From Shinella sp. UYSO24 (GTDB lineage: Bacteria; Pseudomonadota; Alphaproteobacteria; Rhizobiales; Rhizobiaceae): 64,000 nucleotides of DNA. Of this stretch, positions 23,719-34,813 are shown in pieces. Position 1 is the first letter of the stretch; each line of letters opens with the position of its first letter. The notes beneath the pieces were generated by a model, which was not told the DNA's origin, did not search any database, and saw nothing but the letters and a program-made list of their open reading frames with translations. The stretch spans positions 124,001 through 188,000 of the forward strand of contig CABHNZ010000011.1 in the NCBI GenBank assembly GCA_902167985.1. Direction: 5' to 3'. The translations under genes and the position numbers were made by a program.

Positions 23719-24432
23719 TTAGAAGCGATCGTCTTCGTCTTCTTCCTCGGTGCGGGTCGACTTGAGCGAAGAAAGCTTGGCGAAAACGGCGTCCGCATCG
23801 ATTTCCTTCTCTTCCTCGCGTTCGCTGCGGTAGCCGCCGAAGCCGAGGTTTTCGGTTTCTGCTGCCGGCTGCAGCGAGGCGCCGAGTTCGGCTGCGGTCG
23901 GCAGCGGACGGCCCTTGGATGCCTTTTCGACTTCAAGGTCGAGGTCGATCTGCGAGCAGAGGCCGAGCGTGACCGGGTCCATCGGCGTCAGGTTGGCGGC
24001 GTTCCAGTGGGTGCGCTCGCGGATCTGCTCGATGGTCGACTTGGTGGTGCCGACGAGGCGCGAAATCTGCGCGTCCTTCAGCTCCGGATGGTTGCGGACC
24101 AGCCAGAGAATGGCGTTCGGACGGTCCTGGCGCTTGGAAACCGGGGTGTAGCGCGGGCCACGGCGCTTGCTTTCGGGAACGCGAACCTTCGGCTCGGAAA
24201 TCTTGAGGCGATAGTTGATGTCCTTCTCGCCGCGCTGGATTTCGTCGCGCGAAAGCTGACCGGTCGCGATCGGGTCGAGGCCCTTGATGCCCTGCGCGGC
24301 TTCACCGTCAGCGATCGCCTTCACCTCAAGCGGGTGAAGCTTGCAGAACTGGGCGATCTGGTCGAACGAAAGCGCGGTGTTATCGACGAGCCAAACGGCC
24401 GTCGCTTTCGGCATGAGCAGTGTCTGAGCCAT
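23719..24432 (-). CDS. trcR: DUF1013 cell-cycle transcriptional regulator TrcR
   Basis: 237 residues. The start MAQTLLMPKATAVWLVDNT, the KLHPLEVKAIADGE segment and the helix-turn-helix-like region LKDAQISRLVGTTKSTIEQI (about residues 118-137) match DUF1013, named TrcR in Caulobacter, where it belongs to the cell-cycle transcription network. The family is almost restricted to alphaproteobacteria. The C-terminus is highly acidic (EEEDEDDRF). The gene is monocistronic, divergent from acsA across 226 bases, and followed by a good terminator. The exact DNA target is unknown. Confidence 0.88.
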   Translation of the reverse strand: MAQTLLMPKATAVWLVDNTALSFDQIAQFCKLHPLEVKAIADGEAAQGIKGLDPIATGQLSRDEIQRGEKDINYRLKISEPKVRVPESKRRGPRYTPVSKRQDRPNAILWLVRNHPELKDAQISRLVGTTKSTIEQIRERTHWNAANLTPMDPVTLGLCSQIDLDLEVEKASKGRPLPTAAELGASLQPAAETENLGFGGYRSEREEEKEIDADAVFAKLSSLKSTRTEEEDEDDRF

Positions 24433-24658
24433 AGATATAGTTCCTCTGTCCGTCCGCTCCGGTGTCGCGGGCCGTGGGTATCAACCACTAATTTCCGGGA
24501 ATTCGCCGCACTCATAATCGAATTGTAGCAGAATTGCAAATCTTTGAAGCGGTCTGTTCGTTCGTCTAATTGCCGCCGATGTTCCAGTTGTTATCTATAG
24601 CAGCAAGGCGCCTCCGGTTCGGGGAGTGCCGCATGAGGTTTGAAGAGGGAGGAACTCC

Positions 24659-26613
24659 ATGACCGAGAAGATTTATCCGGTCCAGAAGTCGGCAAAGGCG
24701 AAGGCGCTCATCGACAAGGATAAGTACGAAAAATGGTATGAGGAGAGCGTCGAGGATCCGGATAAGTTCTGGGGCAAGCATGGCAAGCGCATCGACTGGT
24801 TCAAGCCCTATACCAAGGTGAAGAACACGTCCTTCAAGGGCAAGGTCTCGATCAAGTGGTTCGAGGATGGGCTGACCAACGTCTCCTACAATTGCATCGA
24901 CCGGCACCTGAAGACCCATGGCGAGCGCACGGCGATCATCTGGGAGGGGGACAACCCCTATATCGACAAGAAGATCACCTATAACCAGCTCTACGACCAG
25001 GTCTGCCGCATGGCGAACGTCATGAAGAAGCATGGCGTCAAGAAGGGCGACCGGGTGACGATCTACATGCCGATGATCCCGGAAGCGGCCTATGCGATGC
25101 TGGCCTGCGCACGCATCGGCGCGGTGCATTCCGTCGTCTTCGGCGGCTTTCGCCGGAGGCGCTTGCCGGCCGCATCGTCGACTGCCAGTCGACCTTCGTG
25201 ATTACCTGCGACGAGGGCGTGCGCGGCGGAAAGCCGGTGCCGCTGAAGGAAAACACCGATCAGGCGATCCGTATTGCCGCCAAGCAATATGTCACGGTCA
25301 ACAAGGTGCTGGTGGTGCGCCGTACCGGCGGCAAGACCAACTGGGCGCCGGGCCGCGATATCTGGTACCATCAGGAAATCGCCACCGTGAAGGGCCATTG
25401 CGAGCCCGCCAGGATGAAGGCCGAGGATCCCCTCTTCATCCTCTACACGTCAGGTTCCACCGGCAAGCCGAAGGGTGTGCTGCACACGACAGGCGGCTAT
25501 CTCGTCTATGCGGCGATGACACACGAATATGTGTTCGACTACCATGACGGCGAGATCTACTGGTGTACGGCTGACGTCGGCTGGGTGACGGGGCATTCCT
25601 ATCTGGTCTACGGGCCGCTTGCCAATTGCGCGACATCGCTGATGTTCGAGGGCGTGCCGAATTTCCCCGATCAGGGCCGGTTCTGGGAAATCATCGACAA
25701 GCACAAGGTCAATATCATCTACACCGCGCCGACGGCGATCCGCTCGCTGATGGGGGCCGGTGACGAGTATGTGACCCGCTCGTCGCGCGAGAGCCTGCGG
25801 CTGCTCGGCACTGTCGGCGAGCCGATCAACCCGGAAGCCTGGCAATGGTATTATGACGTGGTGGGCGGCGGCCGCTGCCCGATCGTCGATACATGGTGGC
25901 AGACGGAGACCGGCGGCCACATGATTACGCCGCTGCCGGGGGCTACCGCCTTGAAGCCGGGCTCGGCGACCAAGCCGTTTTTCGGGGTCAAGCCGCAGCT
26001 TGTCGATAACGAGGGCAAGGTGCTGGAAGGGGCGGCTGACGGCAATCTCTGCATCACCGACAGCTGGCCGGGGCAGATGCGCTCCGTCTATGGCGATCAC
26101 GAGCGCTTCGTGCAGACCTATTTCTCCACCTATAAGGGGAAATATTTCACCGGCGACGGCTGCCGACGCGACGAGGACGGCTATTACTGGATCACCGGAC
26201 GCGTCGATGACGTCTTGAACGTCTCCGGCCACCGGCTCGGCACGGCCGAGGTGGAGTCGGCGCTTGTCTCGCATAATCTCGTCTCGGAGGCCGCCGTCGT
26301 CGGCTATCCGCACAACGTCAAGGGACAGGGCATCTATTGCTACGTCACCCTGATGGCGGGCAATGATGGATCCGAAGAGCTTCGCCAGCAGCTGGTGAAG
26401 CATGTGCGCGCCGAGATCGGCCCGATCGCGGCACCGGACAAGATCCAGTTCGCGCCCGGCCTGCCGAAAACCCGCTCGGGAAAAATCATGCGCCGCATCC
26501 TGCGCAAGATCGCCGAGGACGATTTTGGCGCGCTCGGGGATATCTCGACGCTCGCTGACCCGGGTGTGGTGGATGATCTCATCGAGAACCGGCAGAACCG
26601 GGTGGATGCGTAA
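24659..26613 (+). CDS. acsA: Acetyl-CoA synthetase, one frame break
   Basis: AMP-forming acetate-CoA ligase. N-terminus [19 protein letters not shown], then [48 protein letters not shown], adenylation motif [22 protein letters not shown], and the acetylatable lysine in [17 protein letters not shown]. One base (a T) is missing near 25150, where [28 protein letters not shown] should join. Restored length is 651 residues, standard. Start at 24659 has a GAGGGAGGA ribosome-binding site. A hairpin terminator follows at 26628. Confidence 0.95.
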
Positions 26614-26627
26614 CGCTTGAAAAAGAG

Positions 26628-26657
26628 AAGGCGCAGACCGGTTGGTTTGCGCCTTTC
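26628..26657 (+). terminator. Intrinsic terminator of acsA
   Basis: Stem AAGGCGCA / TGCGCCTT (26628-26635 with 26648-26655), loop of 12 bases, followed by T then C; the T-tract is short, so efficiency is uncertain. Confidence 0.65.
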
Positions 26658-26730
26658 GCGAGAGTGGCGTGGTCCTGCCAGTATTGCCGACCCTGCCGAG
26701 CTTCCCCGACGCCTCGCACCTCGCCAAATG

Positions 26731-26815
26731 CCGTCATCCTTGGGCTTGTCCCGAGGATCCGTCCACGTCTATCGTGACCGTGGTTAGATCCTCACCACAA
26801 GGGCGAGGATGACGT
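26731..26815. repeat. RIME-like dispersed palindromic repeat, copy 3
   Basis: CCGTCATCCTTGGG-CTTGT-CCCGAGGAT, spacer with GTCCACG, then AGATCCTCACCACAAGGGCGAGGATGACG in two halves. The second palindrome is more degenerate than in the other copies. Confidence 0.75.
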
Positions 26816-26890
26816 GCAGGAGAGGTCGTCGCATTCCGGTCACGCCGCACATATGGTCGGCATTTCGAGATGTCGCCGGGTTCCGCTCAC

Positions 26891-27109
26891 TCAAAAATCG
26901 ATCGCGCGGCCGTTGATTTCCCAGTCGCCGAAGCGGGCGGGGTCGGCGCCGCCGCGGCCGCCATATTCTTCCGGCAGGGCAGCCTGGCTTTCGGCGTTGC
27001 GGCGCTCCTCGGCTTCCTTCAGGGCCCGCTGCGCTGCGGCCGAAAGCGGCTTCCTGACGGCCTCGCCGTCTGCGTCATGGCCGATATTGTCGTTGTCTGC
27101 GCTCTGCAT
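26891..27109 (-). CDS. DUF1674 small protein, SDHAF4-like succinate dehydrogenase assembly factor family
   Basis: 72 residues, charged and Ala/Glu-rich in the middle (AAQRALKEAEERR), ending in the family signature GGRGGADPARFGDWEINGRAIDF, of which RFGDWE and GRAIDF are the conserved core. The mitochondrial member SDHAF4 binds the flavinylated SdhA subunit; bacterial homologues are presumed to act alike. Divergent from htpX. Confidence 0.85.
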   Translation of the reverse strand: MQSADNDNIGHDADGEAVRKPLSAAAQRALKEAEERRNAESQAALPEEYGGRGGADPARFGDWEINGRAIDF

Positions 27110-27250
27110 CTTCCGCTACACCCGGTTGAATATTGAAAACCTTGGGTTCATCGACCACATCTTATTCTGCCTGAGACGACGAGAAAACCCAGTTTCACCC
27201 GAAAACGGCCTTACCGAAGATCGGGATTTTTGAACACCGGAGAGATGACG

Positions 27251-28261
27251 ATGAATGTTATGCGCACCGCCATGCTTCTGGCGTTAATGACGGCCCTGTT
27301 CATGGGGGTCGGCTTCCTGATCGGCGGCAAGGGCGGCATGATGATCGCGCTGGTGATCGCCGCCGGCATGAACCTGTTCTCCTACTGGAACTCCGACAAG
27401 ATGGTGCTGTCGGCCTATCACGCGCAGGAAGTGGACGAGCGTTCGGCGCCGGAATTCTACCTGATGATCCGCGATCTCGCCGCCAATGCCGGCCTGCCGA
27501 TGCCAAAGGTCTATATCTACGACAATCCGCAGCCGAATGCCTTTGCCACCGGCCGCAACCCGGAAAATGCCGCCGTTGCCGCCTCGACCGGCCTCATCCA
27601 TGCGCTCTCGCCGCAGGAAGTCGCCGGTGTGATGGCGCATGAGCTTGCCCATATCCAGAACCGCGACACGCTGACGATGACGATTACCGCGACGCTCGCC
27701 GGCGCGATCTCGATGCTCGGCAATTTCGCCTTCTTCTTTTCCGGCAATCGCGACAATAACAATAACAGCAATCCGCTCGGCTTTATCGGTGTGCTCGTTG
27801 CCATGATCGTCGCGCCGCTTGCCGCCATGCTGGTGCAGATGGCGATCAGCCGCACGCGTGAATATTCCGCCGACAGGCGTGGCGCCGAGATCTGCGGCAA
27901 CCCGCTGTGGCTTGCCTCGGCGCTCGGCAAGATTGCCGGTGCGGCTCATGCCGTGCCGAATTACGAGGCGGAGCGTAATCCGGCGACGGCGCATATGTTC
28001 ATCATCAATCCGCTGTCGGGTGAGCGGATGGACAATCTCTTCTCCACCCACCCGAATACGGAAAACCGCATCGCCGCCCTGCAGCAGATGGCCAGCGAAT
28101 TCCGCTCCGGCGGTAACGGTGGTTTCGGCAGCGGTCATAATGGCGGCTCGACGCGGCCCTCTCAGACTGCTAGACCCCAGCGCACCGGCCGTTCCGTGCC
28201 CAATACGGGTTCCGTATGGGGAAGCGGCGGCAATGAACCGCGCAAGGGGCCTTGGTCGTGA
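27251..28261 (+). CDS. htpX: HtpX membrane metalloprotease
   Basis: 336 residues. M48 zinc protease of the inner membrane involved in membrane-protein quality control. Two N-terminal hydrophobic segments (about 5-25 and 28-46), the zinc motif HELAH with His130, Glu131 and His134, two further membrane segments (about 145-165 and 180-200), and the [15 protein letters not shown] third-ligand motif. The C-terminus (about 285-336) is Gly/Ser/Arg-rich and ends in RKGPWS. ATG 27251 is chosen because a GGAGAG ribosome-binding site precedes it; 27245 is also possible. The next gene, rsmB, starts 54 bases downstream. Confidence 0.93.
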   Translation: MNVMRTAMLLALMTALFMGVGFLIGGKGGMMIALVIAAGMNLFSYWNSDKMVLSAYHAQEVDERSAPEFYLMIRDLAANAGLPMPKVYIYDNPQPNAFATGRNPENAAVAASTGLIHALSPQEVAGVMAHELAHIQNRDTLTMTITATLAGAISMLGNFAFFFSGNRDNNNNSNPLGFIGVLVAMIVAPLAAMLVQMAISRTREYSADRRGAEICGNPLWLASALGKIAGAAHAVPNYEAERNPATAHMFIINPLSGERMDNLFSTHPNTENRIAALQQMASEFRSGGNGGFGSGHNGGSTRPSQTARPQRTGRSVPNTGSVWGSGGNEPRKGPWS

Positions 28262-28314
28262 TATGACCGACGGGCACCGCGAGCGCTTCCATTCCCGAAC
28301 GACGAGATGAAGTC

Positions 28315-29745
28315 TTGAACGACGACAACAACAAGAAGAAGAATTTTTCCAAGCCATCGCATCGTTCGAAGGCCCGTCCCGATGCCGGCGGGCCTTCCGG
28401 TCGTCCGGATCTTGGTCCGAAGAAGCCGGGGCTCGAGGCGCGCGCCACGGCCGCAAAGCTGCTCTCTGCCGTCATAGACAAGAAGATCTCGCTCGATGGC
28501 ATGCTGGACCCGGTCCATGGTAATCCGTCCTACAAGGCGCTTTCCGATGCCGACCGGGCGCTGGCGCGGGCGATGCTGATTACCACGCTTCGCCACCTAC
28601 CGCGGCTTGAAGCGGCCGTCTCCTCGCTTATCGATACGCCGCTGCCGGAAGGGGCGCGCGCGCTCCACCATGTGCTGATGATTGCGGCAGCGCAGATCCT
28701 GCATCTCGACGTGCCCTCGCATTCGGCTGTCGATCTTGCAGTCGAACAGGCCAATCGCGATCCGCGCAACCGGCGCTTTGCCAAGCTGGTCAATGCCGTC
28801 CTGCGCCGTCTGGTGCGTGAAAAGGACGAGATCATCGCCGCCACTGCCGCCGTCTCGCCGGTGCCGAAATGGTATCGCGAACGGCTGACCGCGGCCTATG
28901 GCGCGGAAGCGGCAACGCAGATTGCCGAGGCGCAGCTCGTGCCGCCTTCGATCGATCTCACCGTCAAGAGCGATGCCGAAGGCTGGGCGGAAAAGCTTGG
29001 CGGCAAAGTTCTGCCGACCGGCAGTATCCGCCTTGGTGCGTTTCAGGGTGCGGTTTCGGGGCTTGAAGGTTTTGAAGCCGGCGAATGGTGGGTGCAGGAT
29101 GCCGCTGCCGCCATTCCGGCAAAGCTGTTCGGCGATCTCAAGGGCAAGCGCATCGCCGATCTCTGCGCTGCCCCCGGCGGCAAGACGGCGCAGCTGATTG
29201 CAGCCGGTGCCAAGGTGACGGCGGTGGAACAGTCGTCCAACCGTCTGGCGCGGCTGAAAGAAAATCTCGCTCGGCTCGGGCTTGAGGCCGAGCTTGTCGG
29301 TGGCGATCTCTTCGAATACCGGCCGGAAGGGCTGCTCGACGGCGTTTTGCTCGATGCCCCCTGCTCTTCCACCGGCACGACGCGGCGCCATCCGGACGTG
29401 CTCTGGACCAAGGGCGTCGAAGATATCGGCAAGCTTGCCGTCCTGCAGGAGCGGATGCTGCGCCATGCGCTGACGCTGGTAAAGCCGGGCGGCATCGTCG
29501 TCTTCTCCAACTGCTCGATCGACCCGAAGGAAGGCGAGGTGCTGGTTGCCCGCGTGCTTGCCGACATGCCGGATGTCTCGCGTCGTCCGGTATCGGCCAG
29601 TGACTGGCCGGGGCTGGAAGAGGCGGTGTCTGCCGATGGCGATTTCCGCACGACGCCTGCCATGATGCCGGGCGACGATACCTATCCCGGCGGTCTCGAC
29701 GGCTTCTACGCGGCTGTTCTGCAAGTTGGTAAAGCGGCCGAGTAA
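28315..29745 (+). CDS. rsmB: 16S rRNA m5C methyltransferase, RsmB/Fmu family
   Basis: 476 residues from a TTG start. The N-terminal NusB-like RNA-binding domain (about 45-180, with HSAVDLAVEQANRD) precedes the SAM-dependent domain: LCAAPGGKTAQL (motif I), VTAVEQSSNRLARLKENL, LLDAPCSSTGTTRRHPDV (motif IV with Cys) and FSNCSIDPKEGE (motif VI with the catalytic Cys). The first 40 residues are basic and Asn/Lys/Pro-rich. The TTG at 28315 is the best start in reach of the GACGAG ribosome-binding site, with moderate certainty. The upstream gene is htpX. Confidence 0.9.
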   Translation: MNDDNNKKKNFSKPSHRSKARPDAGGPSGRPDLGPKKPGLEARATAAKLLSAVIDKKISLDGMLDPVHGNPSYKALSDADRALARAMLITTLRHLPRLEAAVSSLIDTPLPEGARALHHVLMIAAAQILHLDVPSHSAVDLAVEQANRDPRNRRFAKLVNAVLRRLVREKDEIIAATAAVSPVPKWYRERLTAAYGAEAATQIAEAQLVPPSIDLTVKSDAEGWAEKLGGKVLPTGSIRLGAFQGAVSGLEGFEAGEWWVQDAAAAIPAKLFGDLKGKRIADLCAAPGGKTAQLIAAGAKVTAVEQSSNRLARLKENLARLGLEAELVGGDLFEYRPEGLLDGVLLDAPCSSTGTTRRHPDVLWTKGVEDIGKLAVLQERMLRHALTLVKPGGIVVFSNCSIDPKEGEVLVARVLADMPDVSRRPVSASDWPGLEEAVSADGDFRTTPAMMPGDDTYPGGLDGFYAAVLQVGKAAE

Positions 29746-29844
29746 GGCTTTATTCACCATAAGCTTACATTCTGAACCGCCCGGTGGCTGATTCCCGCCG
29801 GGTGGGAGGAATTTCATGTTTCCGACGGGGTGATTACGGTGGCG

Positions 29845-31524
29845 ATGGGGTTCGCGGATCGCCGGAGGCTGGCAGCCTTTGGCCTGCGTGAGATCGGGCG
29901 GCGTCTGTGCAGGCGTTCGGCCGCTTACGCCTCGCCGTGACCTCGTCTGCGCTTCGCGTGCCCGACCGGCTGATCGTTGCGCCGACGGATCTCAGAGCGC
30001 TCGATCCGTTCATTGCCGAAGAGATTGTCGATGGCCGCTTTCCGCTGGCAGGCCAGGTGCTGGAAACCGTCGGTGAAAGCCCGTTCCTGATCGAGCTGCC
30101 GTCACGCGCCTTTGCCGAGCGGCTGCATTCCTTCTCGTGGCTCAGGCATGTACGGACCATCAAATCGCCCGCCTCCTGCGCCCATGCGCGGCAGATCGTT
30201 GCCGACTGGATCGCCGTGCATGGCCGGCGGCCGAAGGGTGTCGCCTGGGAGGCGCCTATCGCTGCCGAGCGGGTGATCGCCTGGCTGTCGCATTCCACCA
30301 TCATCCTGCAGGGGGCCGAGGCCGGTTTCTACCGCCGCTTCATGAAGAGCCTTGCCTATCAGGTGCGCTACCTGCGCAAGATCGTCGGCTGCACGGCAGA
30401 GGGCGAGGCGCGGCTGAAACTCTGCATCGCGCTTGCCATGGCCTCGATCTCCATGCCGACCCGCACCGCCTATATCCGCCGCGAGGGCAACCGGCTGGAC
30501 CGGGAGATGGAGAGGCAGATCCTTGCCGATGGCGGGCATGTGTCGCGCAATCCGCGCGCCGTGCTCGATGCGCTGATCGATCTTCTGCCGCTCCGGCAGA
30601 CCTATATCAATCTCGGCCACGACCTGCCGTCGAAGCTTATTCCGACGATCGACCGGATGTATCCGGCGCTGCGCTTCTTCCGCCACCAGGATGGCGATCT
30701 GGCGCTGTTCAATGGTGCGACCGCGACGCCGGCCAGCGAGCTTCTGGCCGTGCTGCGTTATGACGAGACGGCGGGAAAGCCGTTCAAGGCGCTGCCGCAT
30801 ATGAATTACCACCGGCTGTCATCGGAAGGCACGACGATCATCGTCGATACCGGTCTTCCGCTGTCGGACGAACTCTCCCGCCGGGCCCATGCGGGCTGCC
30901 TCTCCTTCGAAATGTCGGCCGGGCGGCACCGGTTCATCGTCAATTGCGGAGCGCCGAAATTCGCCTCCAAGGCCTCGCGCAATATCGTGCGGGCAACTGC
31001 TGCGCATTCGACCGTGACGCTGGCCGACACGTCGTCGAGCCGCATCGTCAAGGCAAGGCTTGCCGGCGCGCTTCTGATCGGCGGCATCAGCGCGGTTTCC
31101 GCCGATCGCTCGGACGACCAGCATGGCAATGACTGGCTGAAGGCGACGCATGACGGCTATGCCGAAGAATTCGGCTATCTGCACGAGCGCGGGATCGGGC
31201 TTTCTGCCAAGGGCGACAAGATCAAGGGGCATGACCGGCTTTATCCGCCGGAGGGCGAGGCGGTGCGTGACGAGATTTTGACCGCGGCGGCACGGTTTCA
31301 CATTCATCCGGCGATTGCGCTGTCGCGCGTGACCGGGAAAGCATTCTGATGCGGGCGCGGATGGCGAGAGCTGGGTGTTTTCGGCACCGGGGCTCGAGGT
31401 GCAGATCGACGAGGACATGTTCTTTGCCGATGTCTCAGGCGTGAGGCCCAGCCAGCAGCTCGTCATCGAGTTCACCCTGCCGGAGGTGACGGATATCCGC
31501 TGGATGATGCGGCGGGTCGATTAA
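29845..31524 (+). CDS. Heparinase II/III family protein, three frame breaks
   Basis: The conserved core LIVAPTDLRALDPFIAEEI, FPLAGQVLETVGESPF and HSFSWLRHVR and the C-terminal beta-sheet domain with LPHMNYHRLSSEGTTIIVDTG and AHSTVTLAD match the heparinase II/III-like family found next to purH in rhizobia; substrate unknown. The N-terminus MGFADRRRLAAFGLREIGRRLC starts at 29845 and joins the main frame after one missing base near 29914. Two more missing bases near 31328 (LSRRDRESILMRA) and 31357 (RAADGESWVFSAPG) restore the C-terminus, which ends MMRRVD at 31524. Restored length about 560 residues. A GTG at 29830 is an alternative start. Confidence 0.85.
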
Positions 31525-31679
31525 CCTCTCCATTAACGTCAACAGGCGGGAGAGAAGGGCGAAAGCGCGATTCGCCGTTCCTTCTTTGGCCCAGCTGTGC
31601 TAACGCGGCGCCAATCATTCCCCCATCGTGCCGCACCTGTCGTTGAAGTCCGCGTGCGACGCGTTCCAAGGAGAGCTTT

Positions 31680-33299
31680 ATGGCCGTCGCATCGAAGAAA
31701 ATCCCCGCCCCTGATCTCGTGAAGATCCGCACCGCCCTTCTGTCCGTCTCGGACAAGACCGGCATTATCGAGCTGGCCCAGGCGCTGGCAGCGCAGGGCG
31801 TCAAACTGCTTTCGACCGGCGGCACCCACAAGGCGATCGCGGCGGCGGGTCTTGCCGTCACGGATGTTTCCGATGTCACCGGCTTTCCGGAAATCATGGA
31901 TGGCCGCGTCAAGACGCTGCACCCGACCGTTCACGGCGGCCTTCTCGCCATCCGTGACGATGCCGAGCATCAGGCGGCGATGAAGGAACATGGTATCGAC
32001 GGCATCGATCTCGCCGTCATCAACCTTTATCCGTTCGAGGAAGTGCGCGCCGCCGGCGGTGACTATCCGACCACGGTCGAAAACATCGATATCGGCGGCC
32101 CTGCGATGATCCGCGCTTCGGCGAAGAACCACGCCTATGTGGCGATCGTCACCGATCCTTCCGACTATGCCGGCGTGATCGAGGCCCTGAATGCCAATGA
32201 CGGCCAGACGCCCTACGCATTCCGCCAGAAGCTTGCGGCAAAGGCCTATGCCCGCACGGCCGCCTATGACACGGCGATCTCCAACTGGTTTGCCGAAGCA
32301 CTCGATATCGCCACACCTCAGTACCGCACGATCGGCGGCATTCTGAAGGAAGAAATGCGCTATGGCGAAAACCCGCACCAGTCGGCGGGCTTCTATGTGA
32401 CCGGCGAGAACCGCCCCGGCGTTGCCACGGCAACGCTTCTGCAGGGCAAGCAGCTCTCCTACAACAATATCAACGACACGGACGGCGCCTTCGAGCTGAT
32501 CGGCGAGTTCGCGCCGGAGAAGACCGGCCCGGCCTGCGCCATCATCAAGCATGCCAACCCCTGCGGCGTTGCGACCGGCCCGACGCTGAAGGACGCCTAT
32601 CTGCGGGCACTTGCCTGCGACAGCACGTCTGCATTCGGCGGCATTATCGCGCTCAACCAGCTGCTCGATGCCGAGACGGCCGAAGAGATCGTAAAACTCT
32701 TCACCGAAGTCATCATCGCGCCTGAAGTGACGGACGAAGCCAAGGCCGTTATTGCGGCGAAGAAGAACCTTCGCCTTCTCGTCACCGGCGGCCTGCCCGA
32801 CCCGCGTTCGCGTGGCATCACGGCGAAGACCGTTGCCGGCGGCCTTCTGGTGCAGAGCCGCGACAATGGCATGATCGACGATGTCGAACTCAAGGTCGTG
32901 ACCAAGCGCCAGCCGACGGCGCAGGAACTGGAAGACCTGAAATTCGCCTATACGGTTGCCAAGCACGTCAAGTCGAACGCCATCGTCTATGCCAAGGACG
33001 GCCAGACGGCCGGTATCGGCGCCGGCCAGATGAGCCGCATCGATTCCGCCCGTATCGCAGCGCTGAAGGCCGAAGACGCCGCCAAGGTGATGGGCTGGTC
33101 CGAGCCGATGACCAAGGGTTCTGCGGTAGCCTCGGAAGCCTTCTTCCCGTTTGCCGATGGTCTTCTGTCTGCGATTGCCGCCGGCGCCACCGCCGTCGTC
33201 CAGCCGGGCGGCTCGATGCGCGATGCCGAAGTCATCGCCGCTGCCGATGAGCACAATGTCGCGATGGTCTTCACCGGCATGCGCCACTTCCGCCACTAA
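31680..33299 (+). CDS. purH: Bifunctional AICAR transformylase / IMP cyclohydrolase
   Basis: 539 residues, unbroken. PurH performs the last two steps of IMP synthesis. The N-terminal IMP cyclohydrolase (MGS-like) domain has [19 protein letters not shown] and [15 protein letters not shown]; the transformylase domain has [34 protein letters not shown] with the catalytic Lys-His, and the final [31 protein letters not shown] in pieces. A good ribosome-binding site AAGGAGAG (31668-31675) precedes the ATG. About 155 bases separate it from the heparinase-family gene; no riboswitch was recognised there. Confidence 0.98.
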   Translation: MAVASKKIPAPDLVKIRTALLSVSDKTGIIELAQALAAQGVKLLSTGGTHKAIAAAGLAVTDVSDVTGFPEIMDGRVKTLHPTVHGGLLAIRDDAEHQAAMKEHGIDGIDLAVINLYPFEEVRAAGGDYPTTVENIDIGGPAMIRASAKNHAYVAIVTDPSDYAGVIEALNANDGQTPYAFRQKLAAKAYARTAAYDTAISNWFAEALDIATPQYRTIGGILKEEMRYGENPHQSAGFYVTGENRPGVATATLLQGKQLSYNNINDTDGAFELIGEFAPEKTGPACAIIKHANPCGVATGPTLKDAYLRALACDSTSAFGGIIALNQLLDAETAEEIVKLFTEVIIAPEVTDEAKAVIAAKKNLRLLVTGGLPDPRSRGITAKTVAGGLLVQSRDNGMIDDVELKVVTKRQPTAQELEDLKFAYTVAKHVKSNAIVYAKDGQTAGIGAGQMSRIDSARIAALKAEDAAKVMGWSEPMTKGSAVASEAFFPFADGLLSAIAAGATAVVQPGGSMRDAEVIAAADEHNVAMVFTGMRHFRH

Positions 33300-33322
33300 G
33301 CGGCTTCTGGCCCAATTTCTCC

Positions 33323-33412
33323 TCCGTCATGCTCGGGCTTGTCCCGAGCACCTGCGCAGGGTGGAGAAGTGGGTGTGGTGAGATCCTCGGGTCGGGGCCC
33401 GAGGATGACGAC
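33323..33412. repeat. RIME-like dispersed palindromic repeat, copy 4
   Basis: CCGTCATGCTCGGG-CTTGT-CCCGAGCA, 30-base spacer with GTGTGGTGA, then GATCCTCGGG-TCGGGG-CCCGAGGATGACG. Confidence 0.85.
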
Positions 33413-33498
33413 GTGGGTGGGGCGGATTGCTTGCCGTCACATACGTGCACCGGCTCATTCCAGCCCTCGACCTTTTGGGCAAAAGAGCAAAACCTTTC

Positions 33499-33591
33499 CT
33501 CCGTCATGCTCGGGCTAGTCCCGAGCATCTGTCCAAGGTGGATAAGCCGACGTGGTTAGATCCTCCGGTCTGCGCCCGAGGATGACGGAAG
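33499..33591. repeat. RIME-like dispersed palindromic repeat, copy 5
   Basis: CCGTCATGCTCGGG-CTAGT-CCCGAGCAT, spacer, then GATCCTCCGG-TCTGCG-CCCGAGGATGACGG. Only about 90 bases from copy 4, in the same orientation. Confidence 0.85.
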
Positions 33592-33620
33592 TCGATAGGG
33601 CAGAGCGTTTGCCATCTCCC

Positions 33621-33653
33621 AGAAAGGCGCCGGGTGATTCCGGCGCCTTTTCT
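33621..33653 (+). terminator. Intrinsic terminator downstream of purH
   Basis: Eleven-base-pair stem AAAGGCGCCGG / CCGGCGCCTTT (33623-33633 with 33640-33650), loop GTGATT, then TCTGTTT. It lies 320 bases after the purH stop, beyond two RIME-like repeats. Confidence 0.75.
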
Positions 33654-33788
33654 GTTTCAGGCAGCGCGTTTTGTTGATCGCGCGGTCGATGGCGTGCGGA
33701 GTTGCGGCAGAGTAGATTGGCGGGCCGAATCATTGCGGCCCGCTTCTTATCGTCAGGCGGGACAAGGGTTCCAAGGGAGCGCATATCC

Positions 33789-34798
33789 GTGAAGTCGATC
33801 CGCCTGTCTGAAGGCATTCCATCCGCCGGCACTCTCTTTGGTGCTGCTCTTCTTGCCGCATTGTCGTTTGCCGCCGGGCCGGCTTTCGCGGCACCGCAGT
33901 CTTCGGCGGCACCATCCTGGCTTCTGTCGCATGTCGGCGCCGGTGCCGGGCAGATCGCGGCACCCGTTCTGGAGCGCGCCCGCGACCTCTATCTGCAGAA
34001 GTCGGCCGAGGGGAAAATTCACAATTCCTGCTATTTCGCCATGGATGCGACGCGCCCCAACGAGGCGACGGCGAGCCCGACGGGTGGCCGGTTCTATATC
34101 ATCTGCGAGGCGGCCCATACGTTCCGGGTGATTTCTTCCGGCCATGGCAGCGGGCGTAATCTCAAGGGCGTTGCCGATTTTTCGAATGGCCGCGCCTGCG
34201 CGCGCAATTTCGGCAATGCGCAGGATTCGAACCTGACAATGGGCGGCAGCTACATCACCGGGGAGGCAAAGACCTCCTATCGCGGCTATTACCAGCTGCC
34301 CGGCCAGCCGGATACGCCGCTCCTGCGCACCTTCATCCAGTTCAACGGCGAGGGTGAGACGGCAACGCCCGCGCCCGCGCAATCGGCGGCCATCCGGCGG
34401 CGCTGGTCTCGCATGTCTGCCGCAAGAAGGATCCGGAAAGCCCTTACGCCAATCACGACGGCTATGTGCTGCGCGGCAATCTGGTCGATTACTCCATCGG
34501 CCGCAGCGATGGCTGCACCAGCTGGTCGCCGCAGGACGCGCGCGATGTCATTCCGCTGATGAAGGACAATCCGACGACGCTCTATATCTACCCGGAATCG
34601 AAGGATATCGCAGCCGTCGACGTGGCGCTTGCCTCAGGCCGCTCGCCGGCCCAGGCCGGTCTCTACTGGAACAGCGATTGCCTGAAGGAAATCGGCCAGC
34701 CGAAATTCTGGCCAAAGCAGCAGCTGGAGCCCGTCATCGCGCAATGGGCCGCCGACCATCCGCCACCGCCGCCAAAGCCTGCGCCGCTCTGCCAGTAG
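33789..34798 (+). CDS. Secreted murein L,D-transpeptidase-like (YkuD_2-type) protein, one frame break
   Basis: Starts at a GTG (33789) after an AAGGGAG ribosome-binding site. A signal peptide ends near AGPAFA-AP (residue about 35). The body has the HNSCYFAMDATRP and TGGRFYIICEAAHTFRVISSGHG stretches, and the catalytic signature IGRSDGCTSW (Ser/His/Cys type), matching the murein L,D-transpeptidase catalytic family. One base (an A) is missing near 34381 (PAPAQ-IGGHPAALVSHVCRKKDPES is the restored join). Restored length is 336 residues, with a proline run PPPPPKPAP near the end. Probable periplasmic peptidoglycan remodelling; exact reaction unknown. Confidence 0.8.
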
Positions 34799-34813
34799 TC
34801 AGCCTGGAAGTAA

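Larger units (their letters stand above)
33300..33788. other. Gap after purH holding two RIME-like repeats and a terminator
   Basis: 489 bases with no supported gene. The two RIME-like elements come first, then an intrinsic terminator at 33621-33653, then about 135 bases with the presumed promoter of the L,D-transpeptidase-like gene. Confidence 0.8.

Noticed and set aside
31525..31679. ZTP (pfl) riboswitch upstream of purH
   Set aside because: Such riboswitches precede purine genes in some Rhizobiales, but the conserved core and CCGCCUGGGC-like end could not be found here.
31539..33296. Minus-strand open frame of 585 codons opposite purH
   Set aside because: Antisense shadow of purH.
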